Shown here: one piece after another, positions 1 to 8,729 of the stretch
Position numbering within the stretch: the stretch's first letter is position 1
How the letters are laid out: each line of letters starts with the position of its first letter
Assembly (NCBI GenBank): GCA_027026755.1
Contig: JALVNE010000094.1
Span: 1 to 41,989 of the forward strand
DNA: 41,989 nucleotides
Direction: 5' to 3'
Origin: Sedimenticola sp.
Lineage (GTDB): Bacteria > Pseudomonadota > Gammaproteobacteria > Chromatiales > Chromatiaceae
Position numbers and translations under genes: made by a program
Notes under the pieces: generated by a model
Told to the model about the DNA's origin: nothing
What the model saw: the letters and a program-made list of their open reading frames with translations, nothing else
The model's database searches: none

Positions 1-440
1 GGGATGCCATTCGCATCACCCATCACACCCATGGCATCGACAACGTCCGATATCTGCCCATGGATTTCTTCCTCAGTGGAGACTACAAGAAGCTCCGGCT
101 GGTGGGAGAAAAGCTGGATGGCCTCATTGAGCAGGGCGCCTATATCAAGCGTGGCGAGAAGCAGCAGCCGGTGGACAGTTTTGCCGGGGCCCTGGACTGG
201 CTCATGGCCGAAGGCCGACGCGGGCAGCATGTACAGCGTTACAAAGGTCTGGGGGAAATGAACCCCGATCAGCTGTGGGAAACTACCATGGACCCGGAAA
301 GTCGCCGTTTGCTGCAAGTGCGTATCGAGGACGCAGTGGGGGCAGATGAAGTCTTTACTACGCTGATGGGGGACGAAGTGGAGCCAAGGAGGGATTTTAT
401 TCAGTCAAATGCGCTTACAGTGGAAAATCTGGATATTTGA
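1..440 (+). CDS. gyrB: DNA gyrase subunit B, C-terminal part (5' truncated by window)
   Basis: The ATPase subunit of DNA gyrase introduces negative supercoils together with GyrA. Only the last ~145 codons are present, read from base 3. They contain the segment [20 protein letters not shown], which is highly conserved at the end of the TOPRIM/C-terminal region of type IIA topoisomerase B subunits, and the tail [10 protein letters not shown]...LDI, typical of GyrB rather than ParE. The stop codon lies at 438–440. The next gene, plsC, points towards it. The gyrB–plsC–gmhB–glyS–glyQ order resembles the replication-gene neighbourhood near oriC in pseudomonads, which supports GyrB over ParE. The start and ATPase domain lie outside the window. 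Confidence 0.97.
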   Translation, partial: DAIRITHHTHGIDNVRYLPMDFFLSGDYKKLRLVGEKLDGLIEQGAYIKRGEKQQPVDSFAGALDWLMAEGRRGQHVQRYKGLGEMNPDQLWETTMDPESRRLLQVRIEDAVGADEVFTTLMGDEVEPRRDFIQSNALTVENLDI

Positions 441-445
441 TAAAG

Positions 446-476
446 TTATCCACAGATTTGGGTGGCCTGTGGATAA
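446..476. promoter_or_regulatory. Pair of inverted perfect DnaA boxes
   Basis: TTATCCACA occurs at 446–454 and its exact reverse complement TGTGGATAA at 468–476. With the flanking bases they form a 10-bp perfect inverted repeat (TTATCCACAG / CTGTGGATAA) separated by 11 bases. Both match the strict consensus DnaA box. The site begins 5 bases after the gyrB stop codon. A role in origin function, DnaA titration or replication-linked control is inference. No AT-rich unwinding region or further boxes are visible between gyrB and plsC. The same dyad could also act as a stem-loop at the end of gyrB mRNA, but it has no U tract. Confidence 0.7.
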
Positions 477-493
477 AATGTGAAAATCGCAAA

Positions 494-595
494 GGGGTCG
501 GAGTCAGATTCCACCCAAATTGCTACAGCGAACGAAATCAGACGATTCCACGGCATTGGATTTTTACAACATCTTTCCCATTTGACTCCGACCCC
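494..595 (+). repeat. MITE/REP-like element, copy 1
   Basis: A 102-bp element bounded by GGGGTCGGAGTCAGAT (494–509) and its near-perfect inverse ATTTGACTCCGACCCC (580–595); one base differs. The interior is clearly related to copies at 8025–8125 (same orientation) and 11978–12080 (opposite orientation). No ORF fits inside it. It lies between the convergent gyrB and plsC genes. Similar ends are known to me from repeats mobilised by REP-associated tyrosine transposases in gammaproteobacteria. That family link is recollection and was not tested. Confidence 0.8.
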
Positions 596-636
596 GACCC
601 AACCACCCCTACGACGGGATAGACCGCCGATGAAAA

Positions 637-1359
637 TCAGGGATGCATGGGCAGTTTGTCCACTTCCTTCTCTATCCAGGCCTCCACCTTGCGGGTGATT
701 TCTGAAGCTTTCATTCCTTTGGGGTCGAACGCTTCGCCCACCACCACGTCGATGGTGCCCGGATATTTCTTCAGTCCCCTGCGGTGCCAGAATACACCGG
801 CGTTATGGGCGATGGGCACTACGGGATAGCCGGATTTTTCCGCCAGCAGGCCACCGCCGATGCCGTATTTTCGCTTCTCTCCCGGAGCCGTGCGGGTGCC
901 TTCAGGGAAGATCACGATGATGCGGTCCTGCTCCAGCAGCTCGGTACCCCGTTTCACGATCTGTTTCACGGCCTTGCGCCCGGCGCTGCGGTCGATGGGG
1001 ATATTGGGAATGGCGGCCAGGGCCCAGCCGAACACCGGCAGGTACATGAGTTCCTTTTTCAGAATCCAGGATTGTGGGGGCGGCAGTATGGCCTTGAGAG
1101 AGATGGTTTCCCAGGTGGACTGGTGCTTGCACATGACGATGGCAGCGTGGCGTGGCAGGTTTTCAGCGCCGTGAATCCGGTATTTCAGGCCGCAGATCAC
1201 TTTCATCAGCCAAAGGTTGGTGCTTCCCCAGGCAGATGCCATGCGGTCGCGGGCGGACAGGGGCAATAACATGCCAATGGTGACGATGCCCAGGCCAAAC
1301 ACGCCTATGCTCAGGACCATGGCAAGGAAATAGAGACTCGATCGAAGGGTTACCAGCAT
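637..1359 (-). CDS. plsC: 1-acyl-sn-glycerol-3-phosphate acyltransferase (PlsC/LPAAT family)
   Basis: Membrane enzyme that acylates lysophosphatidic acid to phosphatidic acid in phospholipid synthesis. The 240-residue product has an N-terminal hydrophobic segment (about residues 7–35). The acyltransferase motif I appears as HQSTWE (79–84), where the usual H-X4-D has Glu in place of Asp, a variant I know from a proteobacterial subgroup. Motif II-type residues FGWALAAIPNIPIDR (about 110–124) and motif III FPEGTR (151–156) follow. Length fits the family. It starts 2 bases after gmhB ends and is the last gene of the glyQ–glyS–mazG-like–gmhB–plsC series. Substrate specificity, and any separate role in ornithine lipid or LPS acylation, cannot be told from sequence. 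Confidence 0.92.
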   Translation of the reverse strand: MLVTLRSSLYFLAMVLSIGVFGLGIVTIGMLLPLSARDRMASAWGSTNLWLMKVICGLKYRIHGAENLPRHAAIVMCKHQSTWETISLKAILPPPQSWILKKELMYLPVFGWALAAIPNIPIDRSAGRKAVKQIVKRGTELLEQDRIIVIFPEGTRTAPGEKRKYGIGGGLLAEKSGYPVVPIAHNAGVFWHRRGLKKYPGTIDVVVGEAFDPKGMKASEITRKVEAWIEKEVDKLPMHP

Positions 1360-1361
1360 GG

Positions 1362-1922
1362 TCAGTCGATACTTCTGAGCAGGTGATCCACGGCCAGGGC
1401 GAGGTCGTCGAACACGGGAATGTCCTGGCTGTCCTCCAGCTGTGCTTCCGTACGGCGCCCCTTGCCGGTTCTGACCAGCATGGGCGAGGCCTCGACTGCC
1501 CGGGCCGCTTCCAGGTCCCGCAGGCTGTCGCCAATGACGGGAATACCTTCCAGGCGGATGTTCCAGCGCTCCGCCAGGGCCTGATACAGGCCGGGCCTGG
1601 GTTTGCGGCAGCTGCAGCCGTCATCCGGCAGGTGAGGGCAGAAGGCGATCATGTCCACATGCCCTCCCAGTTTGGTCAGCATTTGGTGCATCTTCTGGTG
1701 CATGGCGTTGAGGGTGGGCAGGTCCAACAGGCCGCGGCCGATGCCGGACTGGTTGGTGGCCACGCCCACGATGAAGCCAGCCTGGTTGAGGCGGGCAATG
1801 GCCTCCAGGCTGCCTTTCAGGGGCTGCCATTCATCCGGGCTCTTGATGAAGTCATCCGAATCGGCGTTGATGACGCCATCGCGGTCGAGGATGATATATC
1901 GGCTGTGGTTTCCCGGCATCAC
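1362..1922 (-). CDS. gmhB: D-glycero-beta-D-manno-heptose-1,7-bisphosphate 7-phosphatase
   Basis: Cytoplasmic HAD-family phosphatase that removes the C7 phosphate during ADP-heptose synthesis for the LPS inner core. The 186-residue product has the DxD nucleophile/acid pair in ILDRDGVIN (D13, D15), the Thr motif VATNQSGIGRG, the cysteine/histidine zinc loop CPHLPDDGCSCRKPRPG typical of GmhB, and the late acidic motif GDSLRDLEAA. Length matches characterised GmhB. Its ATG overlaps the stop of the upstream MazG-like gene by 4 bases (ATGA), implying translational coupling. The pathway connects it to the heptosyltransferase genes waaF and waaC about 34 kb away in the same window. Confidence 0.95.
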   Translation of the reverse strand: MMPGNHSRYIILDRDGVINADSDDFIKSPDEWQPLKGSLEAIARLNQAGFIVGVATNQSGIGRGLLDLPTLNAMHQKMHQMLTKLGGHVDMIAFCPHLPDDGCSCRKPRPGLYQALAERWNIRLEGIPVIGDSLRDLEAARAVEASPMLVRTGKGRRTEAQLEDSQDIPVFDDLALAVDHLLRSID

Positions 1923-2254
1923 TCCATGTCCCGGAATTCGGACACCCGGATACGTCCGTTGACCATGCGGGATTCCCGTTTCATGAGCTTGTCCATCTTG
2001 TCCCAGAAGGCTTGGTTGAGATCGAAGTCCGCAGCAATACCGGTGCCCATGAGCAGGATGAGCAGGTCCGCCACTTCTTCTGCAAGTAAGTGCTTACTTT
2101 TTCCCTTGGTCACGCAGGAGGAAATTTCTCCCAGTTCCTCGGCCATGAGGGCCACCCGGTAGTTGAGTTCTTCGCCCCCGGTGTTCTTGAAATCATGCTT
2201 GTCGTGAAAGGCCTGCACGGCCTCCATCATCTCTTTCCAGGAATCGGGATTCAT
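1919..2254 (-). CDS. MazG-like nucleotide pyrophosphohydrolase
   Basis: Small all-alpha NTP pyrophosphatase of 111 residues. The MazG/HisE-type magnesium-binding helices are visible as EELGE (39–43) and EEVADLL (59–65), giving the ExxE...ExxD arrangement. A single domain is present, unlike the duplicated MazG of E. coli. The substrate is unknown; housecleaning of non-canonical nucleotides is the usual proposal for such proteins. It lies 16 bases downstream of glyS and overlaps gmhB by 4 bases, so it is almost certainly in the same transcript. The codons contain a 16-base near-palindrome (AAGTAAGTGCTTACTT at 2083–2098), probably by chance. Confidence 0.8.
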   Translation of the reverse strand: MNPDSWKEMMEAVQAFHDKHDFKNTGGEELNYRVALMAEELGEISSCVTKGKSKHLLAEEVADLLILLMGTGIAADFDLNQAFWDKMDKLMKRESRMVNGRIRVSEFRDME

Positions 2255-2270
2255 GAATGGTCCTCTTGCT

Positions 2271-4343
2271 TCACTGCTGCAGCAGAGAGATATCGGCCAC
2301 CTGCAGGAACAGCCCAGACAGGTTTTTCAGCAGGGCCAGGCGGTTGGTGCGCAGGGCGCTGTCGTCCACGTTGACCATGACATCGTCGAAGAAGCGGTCC
2401 ACGGTTTCGCGCAGTCCGGCCAGGGCCTTGAGGGCGGCACCATAGTCCTTTTGCGCCAACAAGGGAGTGACGGTCTGTTCCATCTCCTGCAGGGTGGCGA
2501 ACAGGGCCTGTTCGGCATCTTCCTGGAGCAGCTTCTCGTCCACCTGGTCGGGAATACTGTCCTTGGATTTCTTCAATATGTTACGGATACGCTTGTTGGC
2601 AGCCGCCAGACTCTCGGCTTCGGGCAGCGCCAGGAAATCATGCACCGCCTGAATACGGGCTTCCAGGTCCGGCAGGGTGGCTGGTTTCACGGCAGCCACG
2701 GCTTCGAACAAGCGGCCATCCACGCCCTCGTCTGCCAGCATGACCTTGAGGCGCTCCATGAGGAACTGCTTGAGCTGCTGACGGGCGTCCGGCTCCCGGA
2801 CGAGATCGCCCAGGGCGCTTTCCGCCTGCGCCAGCAGCTCATCGAGTTCGATAGTAAGTGAGTGCTCACGTATGATGCGCAGCAGACCCAAAGCGGCCCG
2901 GCGCAGGGCGAAAGGATCCTTGTCGCCTGTGGGTTTCATGCCGATGCCGAAGATGCCCATGAGCGTATCGGTCTTTTCAGCCAGGGACAGGGCGATGCCC
3001 GTGGGTGTGGCCGGGAGCCGGTCGCCGGAATAGCGGGGCAGGTAGAATTCCTCCAGGGCCTGGGCCACTTCTTCGGGTTCTCCGTCACGCAGGGCCTGAT
3101 AGCGGCCCATGATGCCCTGCATGTCGGCAAATTCTCCGACCATGTGGGTCATGAGATCGCAGCGGCTGAGCATGGCGGCCCGTTCCGCCAGGGCCACGTC
3201 GGCGCCGGTGCGCTCGGCAATCCAGCTGGTCAGGACGGCGACGCGCATGGTCTTGCTGTACATGCTGCCCAGATCCTTCTGGAACACCACGGTTTTCAGG
3301 GATTCGATATGATCTTCCAGTTTCTGCTTGCCGTCCTGCTCCCAGAAGAACATGGCGTCCGCCAGGCGCGGGCGGATGACCCGCTCGTTGCCTTCGGCAA
3401 TGACCTCGGGCCTGGGGCTGTCGATATTGGCGATGGTGATGAAATGGTTCATCAGCCTGCCCTCGCCATCGAACAGGGGGAAATATTTCTGATTCTTCTT
3501 CATGGTGAGAATCAGGGCCTCCGGGGGCACTTCCAGGAAGCGTTCCTCGAAACTGCCGGTGATGGCCACGGGCCATTCATTGAGGGCGGTGACCTCGTCC
3601 AGCAGGGCATCATCCATGTCGGGCTGCCCTCCCAAGGTTTCCGCCACCTTTTCCACCTGCGCTTTGATATTCTCACGCCGGGTAGCGAAGTGAGCGATCA
3701 CTTTCCCTTGGGATTCGAGCTTGTCGGCGTATTCCGAAGGCGTGTGGATGTCGATGGCTTCGGGATGATGGAAGCGATGGCCATAACTGACGGACCCGGC
3801 CTGGGCATCCAGCAGGGTGCAGGGCACGATCTCGTCACCATGACGGAACAACAGCCAGTGTACCGGGCGCACGAACTGGGCCTCGGAACTGCCCCAGCGC
3901 ATGCGCTTAGGAATGGGCAGACGATTGAGGGCGGTTTCGGCAATCCCTGGCAGGAGTTCAGCGGCAGGCTTGCCCTTTTCTTCCACCTGATACACCAGCC
4001 ATTCGCCCTTGTCGGTTTTCATGCGACCCAGCTGATCCACGCTGGTGCCGCAGGAGCGGGCAAAACCTTCAGCAGCCTTGGTCGGGTTGCCGTCGGCGTC
4101 GAAGGCGGCCTGCAGGGCGGGACCGCGTTTTTCCATGCTCCGGTCCGGCTGGCGGGTGGCCAGGCCTTCCACCAGCAGGGCCAGGCGCCGGGGCGAGGCG
4201 TAGGAGACGACCTTGCCGTGTTCCAGTCCGGCCTGTTTCAGTCCGGCAATGAATTCGGATTCCAGGGCGGCGGAGAGTTTCTTCAGGGCCACCGGGGGCA
4301 GTTCTTCCGTGCCCAACTCGAAAATCAGATCCTGGGCGCTCAT
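2271..4343 (-). CDS. glyS: Glycine--tRNA ligase beta subunit
   Basis: Large subunit of the heterotetrameric bacterial glycyl-tRNA synthetase; it binds tRNA-Gly and partners the catalytic alpha subunit. The 690-residue length equals that of E. coli GlyS (689). The start [17 protein letters not shown] is the family signature. Further conserved stretches are [42 protein letters not shown] and the HD-like/anticodon-binding C-terminus. Its ATG overlaps the glyQ stop by 4 bases, so alpha and beta subunits are made in a coupled way. Nothing suggests disruption. Confidence 0.98.
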   Translation of the reverse strand: MSAQDLIFELGTEELPPVALKKLSAALESEFIAGLKQAGLEHGKVVSYASPRRLALLVEGLATRQPDRSMEKRGPALQAAFDADGNPTKAAEGFARSCGTSVDQLGRMKTDKGEWLVYQVEEKGKPAAELLPGIAETALNRLPIPKRMRWGSSEAQFVRPVHWLLFRHGDEIVPCTLLDAQAGSVSYGHRFHHPEAIDIHTPSEYADKLESQGKVIAHFATRRENIKAQVEKVAETLGGQPDMDDALLDEVTALNEWPVAITGSFEERFLEVPPEALILTMKKNQKYFPLFDGEGRLMNHFITIANIDSPRPEVIAEGNERVIRPRLADAMFFWEQDGKQKLEDHIESLKTVVFQKDLGSMYSKTMRVAVLTSWIAERTGADVALAERAAMLSRCDLMTHMVGEFADMQGIMGRYQALRDGEPEEVAQALEEFYLPRYSGDRLPATPTGIALSLAEKTDTLMGIFGIGMKPTGDKDPFALRRAALGLLRIIREHSLTIELDELLAQAESALGDLVREPDARQQLKQFLMERLKVMLADEGVDGRLFEAVAAVKPATLPDLEARIQAVHDFLALPEAESLAAANKRIRNILKKSKDSIPDQVDEKLLQEDAEQALFATLQEMEQTVTPLLAQKDYGAALKALAGLRETVDRFFDDVMVNVDDSALRTNRLALLKNLSGLFLQVADISLLQQ

Positions 4344-5254
4344 GAGGATGCTCCTTGTTTCAGCATGGGAAAGCCGAGTTTCTCCCGGGCGTCGTAATAG
4401 GCTTGGGCCACGGCCCGGGCCAGGGCCCGCACCCGCAGGATGTAGCGCTGGCGTTCAGTGACCGAAATGGCATGGCGGGCGTCCAGCAGGTTGAAAGCAT
4501 GGGAGGCCTTGAGCACCTGTTCATAGGCGGGCAGAGGCAGGCCCAGCTCGATGAGTTTGTTGCTGTCCTTCTCGCACTGGTCGAAAAGCTGGAGCAGGAA
4601 ATCCACGTCGGCGTGCTCGAAATTGTAGGCGGACTGTTCCACCTCGTTCTGGTGAAAGACATCGCCATAGGTCACAGGGCCTTGGGGGCCATGCGTCCAT
4701 ACCAGATCGTAGATACTTTCAACTCCCTGGATATACATGGCAATACGCTCCAGGCCGTAGGTGATTTCCCCGGTGACAGGGCGGCAGTCCAGGCCGCCTA
4801 CCTGCTGGAAATAAGTGAACTGGGTGACTTCCATGCCATTGAGCCAGACTTCCCAGCCCAGGCCCCAGGCCCCGAGAGTGGGGGATTCCCAGTTGTCTTC
4901 CACGAAGCGCACGTCATGGACATGAAGATCCATGCCCAGCATCTCCAGGGAGCCAAGATAGAGGTCCTGGATGTTCTTGGGCGACGGCTTGAGCACCACC
5001 TGAAACTGGTAATAGTGCTGCAGGCGGTTGGGATTCTCGCCATAGCGACCGTCCGTAGGCCGCCGGGAAGGCTGGACATAAGCGGCATTCCAGGGCTCGG
5101 GGCCGATGGCGCGCAGGAAGGTCGCGGTATGGAAAGTACCAGCGCCCATTTCCATGTCATAAGGTTGCAGGATTACACAGCCCTGGTCAGCCCAGTACTG
5201 CTGCAGGGCGAAGATCAGACCCTGAAAGGTGGAGACATCCGGTTTGCTGTTCAT
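4340..5254 (-). CDS. glyQ: Glycine--tRNA ligase alpha subunit
   Basis: Catalytic class II aminoacyl-tRNA synthetase subunit that activates glycine. The 304-residue product carries conserved blocks [55 protein letters not shown] and [15 protein letters not shown], all near identical to E. coli GlyQ. It is the first gene of the glyQ–glyS–MazG-like–gmhB–plsC series. The chosen ATG is the only one that fits the family N-terminus ([12 protein letters not shown]). No strong Shine–Dalgarno sequence precedes it. A TATAAT lies 31 bases upstream on the same strand. An inverted-repeat element at 5356–5457 separates it from accC. Confidence 0.98.
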   Translation of the reverse strand: MNSKPDVSTFQGLIFALQQYWADQGCVILQPYDMEMGAGTFHTATFLRAIGPEPWNAAYVQPSRRPTDGRYGENPNRLQHYYQFQVVLKPSPKNIQDLYLGSLEMLGMDLHVHDVRFVEDNWESPTLGAWGLGWEVWLNGMEVTQFTYFQQVGGLDCRPVTGEITYGLERIAMYIQGVESIYDLVWTHGPQGPVTYGDVFHQNEVEQSAYNFEHADVDFLLQLFDQCEKDSNKLIELGLPLPAYEQVLKASHAFNLLDARHAISVTERQRYILRVRALARAVAQAYYDAREKLGFPMLKQGASS

Positions 5255-5284
5255 AAATTGTGACGGGACGCGGCAAAAACGCCA

Positions 5285-5290
5285 ATTATA
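5285..5290 (-). promoter_or_regulatory. Candidate -10 box of the glyQ promoter
   Basis: Read on the minus strand this is a perfect TATAAT, within GCGTTATAATTGG, 31 bases upstream of the glyQ ATG. No good TTGACA is found at 16–18 bases before it, so the -35 is weak or the promoter relies on an activator. This is pattern matching only. Confidence 0.4.
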
Positions 5291-5355
5291 ACGCCAAGCG
5301 CTCTAATCGGCGCGAATTTCCAAGCGAATGACAGGTGCCCGCCGGGTACGTTTTG

Positions 5356-5457
5356 GCCGGGGTGGCTTCTGCTCGGAAAACCTCGGAGGCATGGATGCCG
5401 ACGCGGAGCCTACATGGATGTATCTACGGCGTTTTTCCGAGCAGATGCCACCCCGGC
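5356..5457. repeat. REP-like inverted-repeat element between accC and glyQ
   Basis: Two 25-base arms, 5356–5380 (starting GCCGGGGTGGC) and 5433–5457 (ending GCCACCCCGGC), are inverse complements with one mismatch. The 52-base interior contains two short dyads on the same core, GGCATGGATGCC (5388–5399) and TACATGGATGTA (5411–5422). No second copy is present in the window. Comparable intergenic repeats with these core dyads are, as I recall, common in gammaproteobacterial genomes. A transcript through it could fold into a long hairpin separating the accC and glyQ units. Confidence 0.65.
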
Positions 5458-5475
5458 ATTATCAATAACTTCGAC

Positions 5476-5507
5476 GTAAGGCACCTCAATGTATTGAGAT
5501 GCCTTAC
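5476..5507 (-). terminator. Hairpin over the accC stop codon, possible terminator
   Basis: GTAAGGCACCTCAAT (5476–5490) and ATTGAGATGCCTTAC (5493–5507) form a 15-bp stem with one mismatch and a 2-base loop on the plus strand; the minus-strand transcript forms the equivalent stem. The accC stop codon (5504–5506) lies inside one arm. There is no U tract, so factor-independent termination is doubtful; 3'-end stabilisation is an alternative. Confidence 0.4.
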
Positions 5508-6844
5508 AATCCCAGCTTCTTTTCCAGATAATGAATATTGGCCCCGCCAGCCTCAAAGCCCCCATCCCGCATGATGTCTTCCTGAAGCGGAATATTGGTG
5601 AGTATGCCTTCGATGACCATTTCCGACAGGGCCGTGCGCATGCGTGCGATGGCGGATTGCCGGGTTTCGCCCCAGGCAATGAGCTTGCCGATCATGGAAT
5701 CATAATAGGGCGGCACCGTATAGCCGTTGTAGAGATGGCTGTCGAAGCGAATGCCGGGCCCCCCAGCCACGTGCAACTGGGTGACGGGGCCAGGGCAGGG
5801 CATGAAGTTTTCCGGGTTTTCCGCGTTGATGCGGCATTCGATGGCGTGGCCGCGCAGGAAGATATCTTCCTGCCGGTAGGCCAGTTCTTTCCCGGCAGCG
5901 ATGCGGATCTGCTCCTTGACGATGTCCACGCCCGTAATCATCTCGGTGACAGGATGTTCCACCTGCACCCGGGTGTTCATCTCGATGAAGTAGAATTCGC
6001 CAGCCTCGTATAGAAACTCGAAGGTCCCCGCGCCCCGGTAGCCGATCTTGCGGCAGGCCTCGGCGCAGCGGTTGCCGATCTCCTGGCGCACTTCTTCGCT
6101 GATGCCGGGGGCCGGGGCCTCTTCCACCACCTTCTGGTGGCGCCGCTGCATGGAGCAGTCCCGCTCGCCCAGATGAATGGCATTGCCATGGCTGTCGGCA
6201 AGAATCTGGAATTCCACATGGCGGGGATTGCCCAGGAATTTCTCCATGTACAGGGTGTCGTTGCCGAAGGCCGTGCGCGCTTCTTCCCGGGTCAGGCTGA
6301 TGGCGCTGATGAGAGCCGCTTCGGAATTGACCACGCGCATGCCGCGTCCGCCGCCACCGCCGGCGGCCTTGATGATCACCGGATAACCGATATCCCGGGC
6401 GAGCATGATGCTGCGTTTCTCGTTGTCGTCCAAAGGACCATCGGAGCCGGGCACCGTGGGGACGCCGGACGCTTTCATGGCCTCGATGGCGGTGATCTTG
6501 TCGCCCATGAGACGGATGGTTTCGGGTTTGGGGCCGATGAAGATGAAGCCGCTCTGCTCTACCCGTTCGGCAAAGTCTGCATTCTCCGACAAAAAGCCGT
6601 AGCCGGGATGAATGGCATTGGCGTCGGTGACTTCCGCGGCGCTGATGAGGGCGGGCACGTTGAGATAGCTGTCTGCAGACGCCGCCGGACCAATGCACAC
6701 GGACTCGTCGGCAAGGCGGACGTGCTTGAGATCGCGGTCCGCCTCGGAATGCACGGCCACGGTCTTGATGCCCAGTTCCCGGCAGGCGCGCTGTATGCGC
6801 AGGGCGATTTCGCCCCGATTGGCGATGACGATTTTTTCAATCAT
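5504..6844 (-). CDS. accC: Acetyl-CoA carboxylase, biotin carboxylase subunit
   Basis: Carboxylates the biotin of AccB using ATP and bicarbonate, the first step of fatty acid synthesis. The 446-residue length matches E. coli AccC (449). Visible signatures are [17 protein letters not shown] at the start, the glycine-rich ATP-grasp loop [12 protein letters not shown], the biotin carboxylase motif [24 protein letters not shown] and the C-terminal region [11 protein letters not shown]. It begins 10 bases after accB. The gene pair is the standard bacterial accBC operon, here with aroQ in front. Confidence 0.98.
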   Translation of the reverse strand: MIEKIVIANRGEIALRIQRACRELGIKTVAVHSEADRDLKHVRLADESVCIGPAASADSYLNVPALISAAEVTDANAIHPGYGFLSENADFAERVEQSGFIFIGPKPETIRLMGDKITAIEAMKASGVPTVPGSDGPLDDNEKRSIMLARDIGYPVIIKAAGGGGGRGMRVVNSEAALISAISLTREEARTAFGNDTLYMEKFLGNPRHVEFQILADSHGNAIHLGERDCSMQRRHQKVVEEAPAPGISEEVRQEIGNRCAEACRKIGYRGAGTFEFLYEAGEFYFIEMNTRVQVEHPVTEMITGVDIVKEQIRIAAGKELAYRQEDIFLRGHAIECRINAENPENFMPCPGPVTQLHVAGGPGIRFDSHLYNGYTVPPYYDSMIGKLIAWGETRQSAIARMRTALSEMVIEGILTNIPLQEDIMRDGGFEAGGANIHYLEKKLGL

Positions 6845-6854
6845 GGCCGTCGCC

Positions 6855-7301
6855 TCACTCGATGATGAACAGGGGCTGGTTGTACTCCACGGGCTGACCG
6901 TTCTCCACCAGGATACGCTTCACCACGCCAGTCTTGTCGGACTCGATCTGGTTGAGGATCTTCATGGCTTCGATGATGCACAGGGTATCACCGGCTTTCA
7001 CGGACTGGCCCTCGGTGACGAAAGGCTTGGCCCCGGGATTGGGCGCGCGGTAGAAAGTGCCCACCATGGGAGAGCGAATGATATGACCCTCCAACTCCGG
7101 CTCCTTGGCTTCTTCGGGTTCAGGGGCGGGTGCAGTAGCGGCAGCCGGAGTAGCGGCCACGGCAACGGGCGCAGCGGCAGGCGGTGGCAGGGTGCCATGA
7201 CGGCTGATGCGCACGGACTCCTCGCCCTCGTGTATCTCGATTTCCGCGATATCCGAAGCCTCCAGGAGTTCGATGAGTTTCTTAACCTTGCGTATATCCA
7301 T
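6855..7301 (-). CDS. accB: Acetyl-CoA carboxylase, biotin carboxyl carrier protein
   Basis: Carries biotin between the carboxylase and carboxyltransferase halves of acetyl-CoA carboxylase. With the start at 7301 the protein has 148 residues: an N-terminal helix [14 protein letters not shown], an Ala/Pro-rich linker (about 38–65), and a biotinyl domain with the EAMKI motif, the biotin-accepting lysine being K114. The reading frame is open up to 7367, but [11 protein letters not shown] is the conserved family N-terminus, so the shorter start was chosen. Its ribosome binding region lies in the end of aroQ, four bases upstream. Confidence 0.97.
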   Translation of the reverse strand: MDIRKVKKLIELLEASDIAEIEIHEGEESVRISRHGTLPPPAAAPVAVAATPAAATAPAPEPEEAKEPELEGHIIRSPMVGTFYRAPNPGAKPFVTEGQSVKAGDTLCIIEAMKILNQIESDKTGVVKRILVENGQPVEYNQPLFIIE

Positions 7302-7305
7302 GATT

Positions 7306-7764
7306 TCAAACCTGTTCGTTTGTGGGTGCGCTAATTTGGCGGAAGGCTGCCTGCAGGGCCAGTTCATAGCCCTGGGCGCCCAGCCCGCTGATTACGCCCA
7401 CCGCCACGTCGGAAAGATAGGAATGGTGGCGGAAATCTTCGCGGGCGAAGACATTGGACAGGTGCACCTCGATAAAAGGAATGTTCACACCAAGCAGGGC
7501 ATCGCGCAGGGCGATACTGGTGTGGGTAAAGGCGGCGGGATTGATGAGGATGAAATCCACGGCATCACGGGCCGCCTGGTGAATTCGGTCGACAAGTTCA
7601 AACTCGGCATTGGACTGGAAAAAATCCAGTTCATTGCCCGATGCTTCGGCCTGTGCGCGCAGGCGGCCTTCGATATCCGCCAGGGTATCGCTGCCATAAT
7701 GGCCGGGCTCCCGGGTTCCCAGCAGGTTGAGATTGGGGCCATTCAATACCAGGATTCGGGACAT
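7306..7764 (-). CDS. aroQ: 3-dehydroquinate dehydratase, type II
   Basis: Converts 3-dehydroquinate to 3-dehydroshikimate in the shikimate pathway. The 152-residue product begins [20 protein letters not shown] with the catalytic Arg18 and Tyr23 region. It continues with [31 protein letters not shown] and the His-containing [18 protein letters not shown]. Length is typical of the dodecameric type II enzyme. Placement directly in front of accB–accC is conserved in many gammaproteobacteria. Its 5' region (7765–8183) contains repeats and no obvious consensus promoter. Confidence 0.97.
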   Translation of the reverse strand: MSRILVLNGPNLNLLGTREPGHYGSDTLADIEGRLRAQAEASGNELDFFQSNAEFELVDRIHQAARDAVDFILINPAAFTHTSIALRDALLGVNIPFIEVHLSNVFAREDFRHHSYLSDVAVGVISGLGAQGYELALQAAFRQISAPTNEQV

Positions 7765-7940
7765 GGGCTAGGATTCAGTGTTGAACTTGTCGGGAAATGC
7801 GCGGATACAGCGCTTAATTTGATAAAGTTTGCGCCAATACAACCGGAATGTCCAGTTCTAAGGGCTATTATGAGAACATTGCCATGTAGCTCTAATGAAT
7901 CCTCAGGCGACACTTTTGAGAACGAAAAAACCTGTATTTG

Positions 7941-8006
7941 CAGGCCGGGCTTCAGCCCGACACGGCTTCGTAGTGTGCACCGTTGTTTGGGTTGAAGCCC
8001 AACCTG
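7941..8006. repeat. REP/BIME-like doublet
   Basis: Two arms face each other: CAGGCCGGGCTTCAGCCCGA (from 7941) and GTTTGGGTTGAAGCCCAACC (from 7985). They match when one is inverted, with a few transitions, and each arm contains its own small dyad around GGGCTTCA. The GGGCTTCAGCCC core is known to me as a common intergenic repeat of proteobacteria. It sits in the 5' region of aroQ and 18 bases before a MITE-like copy. Confidence 0.6.
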
Positions 8007-8024
8007 CCACCTGCCCCTGTCCCA

Positions 8025-8125
8025 GGGGTCGGAGTCAAATTCCACCCACGCCGCTACAGGGAACGGAATCAGACTATTCCACGCCGTAGAACCCTGCCAA
8101 CATCTTCCTATTTGACTCCGACCCC
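8025..8125 (+). repeat. MITE/REP-like element, copy 2
   Basis: A 101-bp element with perfect 16-bp terminal inverted repeats GGGGTCGGAGTCAAAT (8025–8040) and ATTTGACTCCGACCCC (8110–8125). The interior aligns along its length with copy 1 and with the inverse of copy 3, including a GGAAT...ATTCC inner dyad at about 8062–8079. It has no coding capacity. It lies just downstream of tlpA and upstream of aroQ. Confidence 0.85.
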
Positions 8126-8183
8126 AATCTACAATCAAAGGTGATCACAAGGGCACCTTGAAAATTCGAGGTCCTGAAAATTC

Positions 8184-8729
8184 TTAATGCCCTTGGGTGA
8201 TTTTCTCCAACAGTGGCCGAAGATCATCTTCGCTGATTTCCCCAAATTTGCGCATGAGTATGGTGCCGCCACGATCCGCCACCACCGTGTAGGGTAATGT
8301 GTTGAAACGGTTGCCCAGGCGAACCATGAGATCCATGGCGTGGGTTTCGCCCAACAGTATGGGAAAGCCGATTTTCTTCTCCTGCACGAATTTCCGCACG
8401 GCTTCCTCGTCGTCCAGGGCGACACCAACGACAACCACGTCCCGGTCGGCAAAGGCTTTTTGCAGCCGGTTCAGCAGGGGCATTTCCCTTACGCAGGACG
8501 GGCACCAGGTCGCCCAGAAATTGATGACCAGGATCTTGTTGCGCCATTCCTCGGCGCGCCACTGACTGTGATCCAGGCTGGGCAGGGTGAAATCCGGCAG
8601 CTGGCTGTTTGGCCCAGTGGTATCCGCGGCCACCGGATGACGCTGCTGCTGCCATTTCCACAGATTGGCCCCCAACATGCCCAGCAGCACGCCGGTCAAG
8701 GCCAGGATAAGAAACTGCCGGAGCTTCAT
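8184..8729 (-). CDS. TlpA/ResA-like periplasmic thiol-disulfide oxidoreductase
   Basis: The 181-residue product has an N-terminal signal anchor (about residues 5–23). The thioredoxin fold of the TlpA family begins near residue 43 with LPDFTLPSL. The active site is FWATWCPSC with Cys76 and Cys79, and a Thr-Leu-Pro-Tyr-Thr segment supplies the cis-proline. Such proteins reduce periplasmic thiols, often in cytochrome c maturation, and receive electrons from DsbD. Here the ATG overlaps the dsbD stop (TGATG), so the reductase and its presumed electron donor are co-translated. The true client cannot be named from this sequence. Confidence 0.9.
   Translation of the reverse strand: MKLRQFLILALTGVLLGMLGANLWKWQQQRHPVAADTTGPNSQLPDFTLPSLDHSQWRAEEWRNKILVINFWATWCPSCVREMPLLNRLQKAFADRDVVVVGVALDDEEAVRKFVQEKKIGFPILLGETHAMDLMVRLGNRFNTLPYTVVADRGGTILMRKFGEISEDDLRPLLEKITQGH

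Larger units (their letters stand above)
7765..8183. other. 419-bp intergenic region upstream of aroQ
   Basis: This gap lies between the aroQ start and the tlpA-like stop, both minus strand. It must contain the aroQ–accB–accC promoter. A minus-strand CATAAT hexamer is present near 7868, without a convincing -35. The rest is occupied by a REP-like doublet (7941–8006) and copy 2 of the ~100-bp element (8025–8125). I see no credible ORF. Confidence 0.6.

Noticed and set aside
2083..2868. Two similar palindromes GTAAGTGCTTAC (2085–2096) and GTGAGTGCTCAC (2857–2868) as a possible operator family
   Set aside because: Both are inside coding sequence of the MazG-like gene and glyS, encode ordinary residues, and are only partly alike; chance is more likely.
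7765..8183. Possible CRISPR or tandem-repeat array from the repeated look of the aroQ upstream region
   Set aside because: The repeats are two different inverted-repeat elements, without regular direct repeats or spacers.
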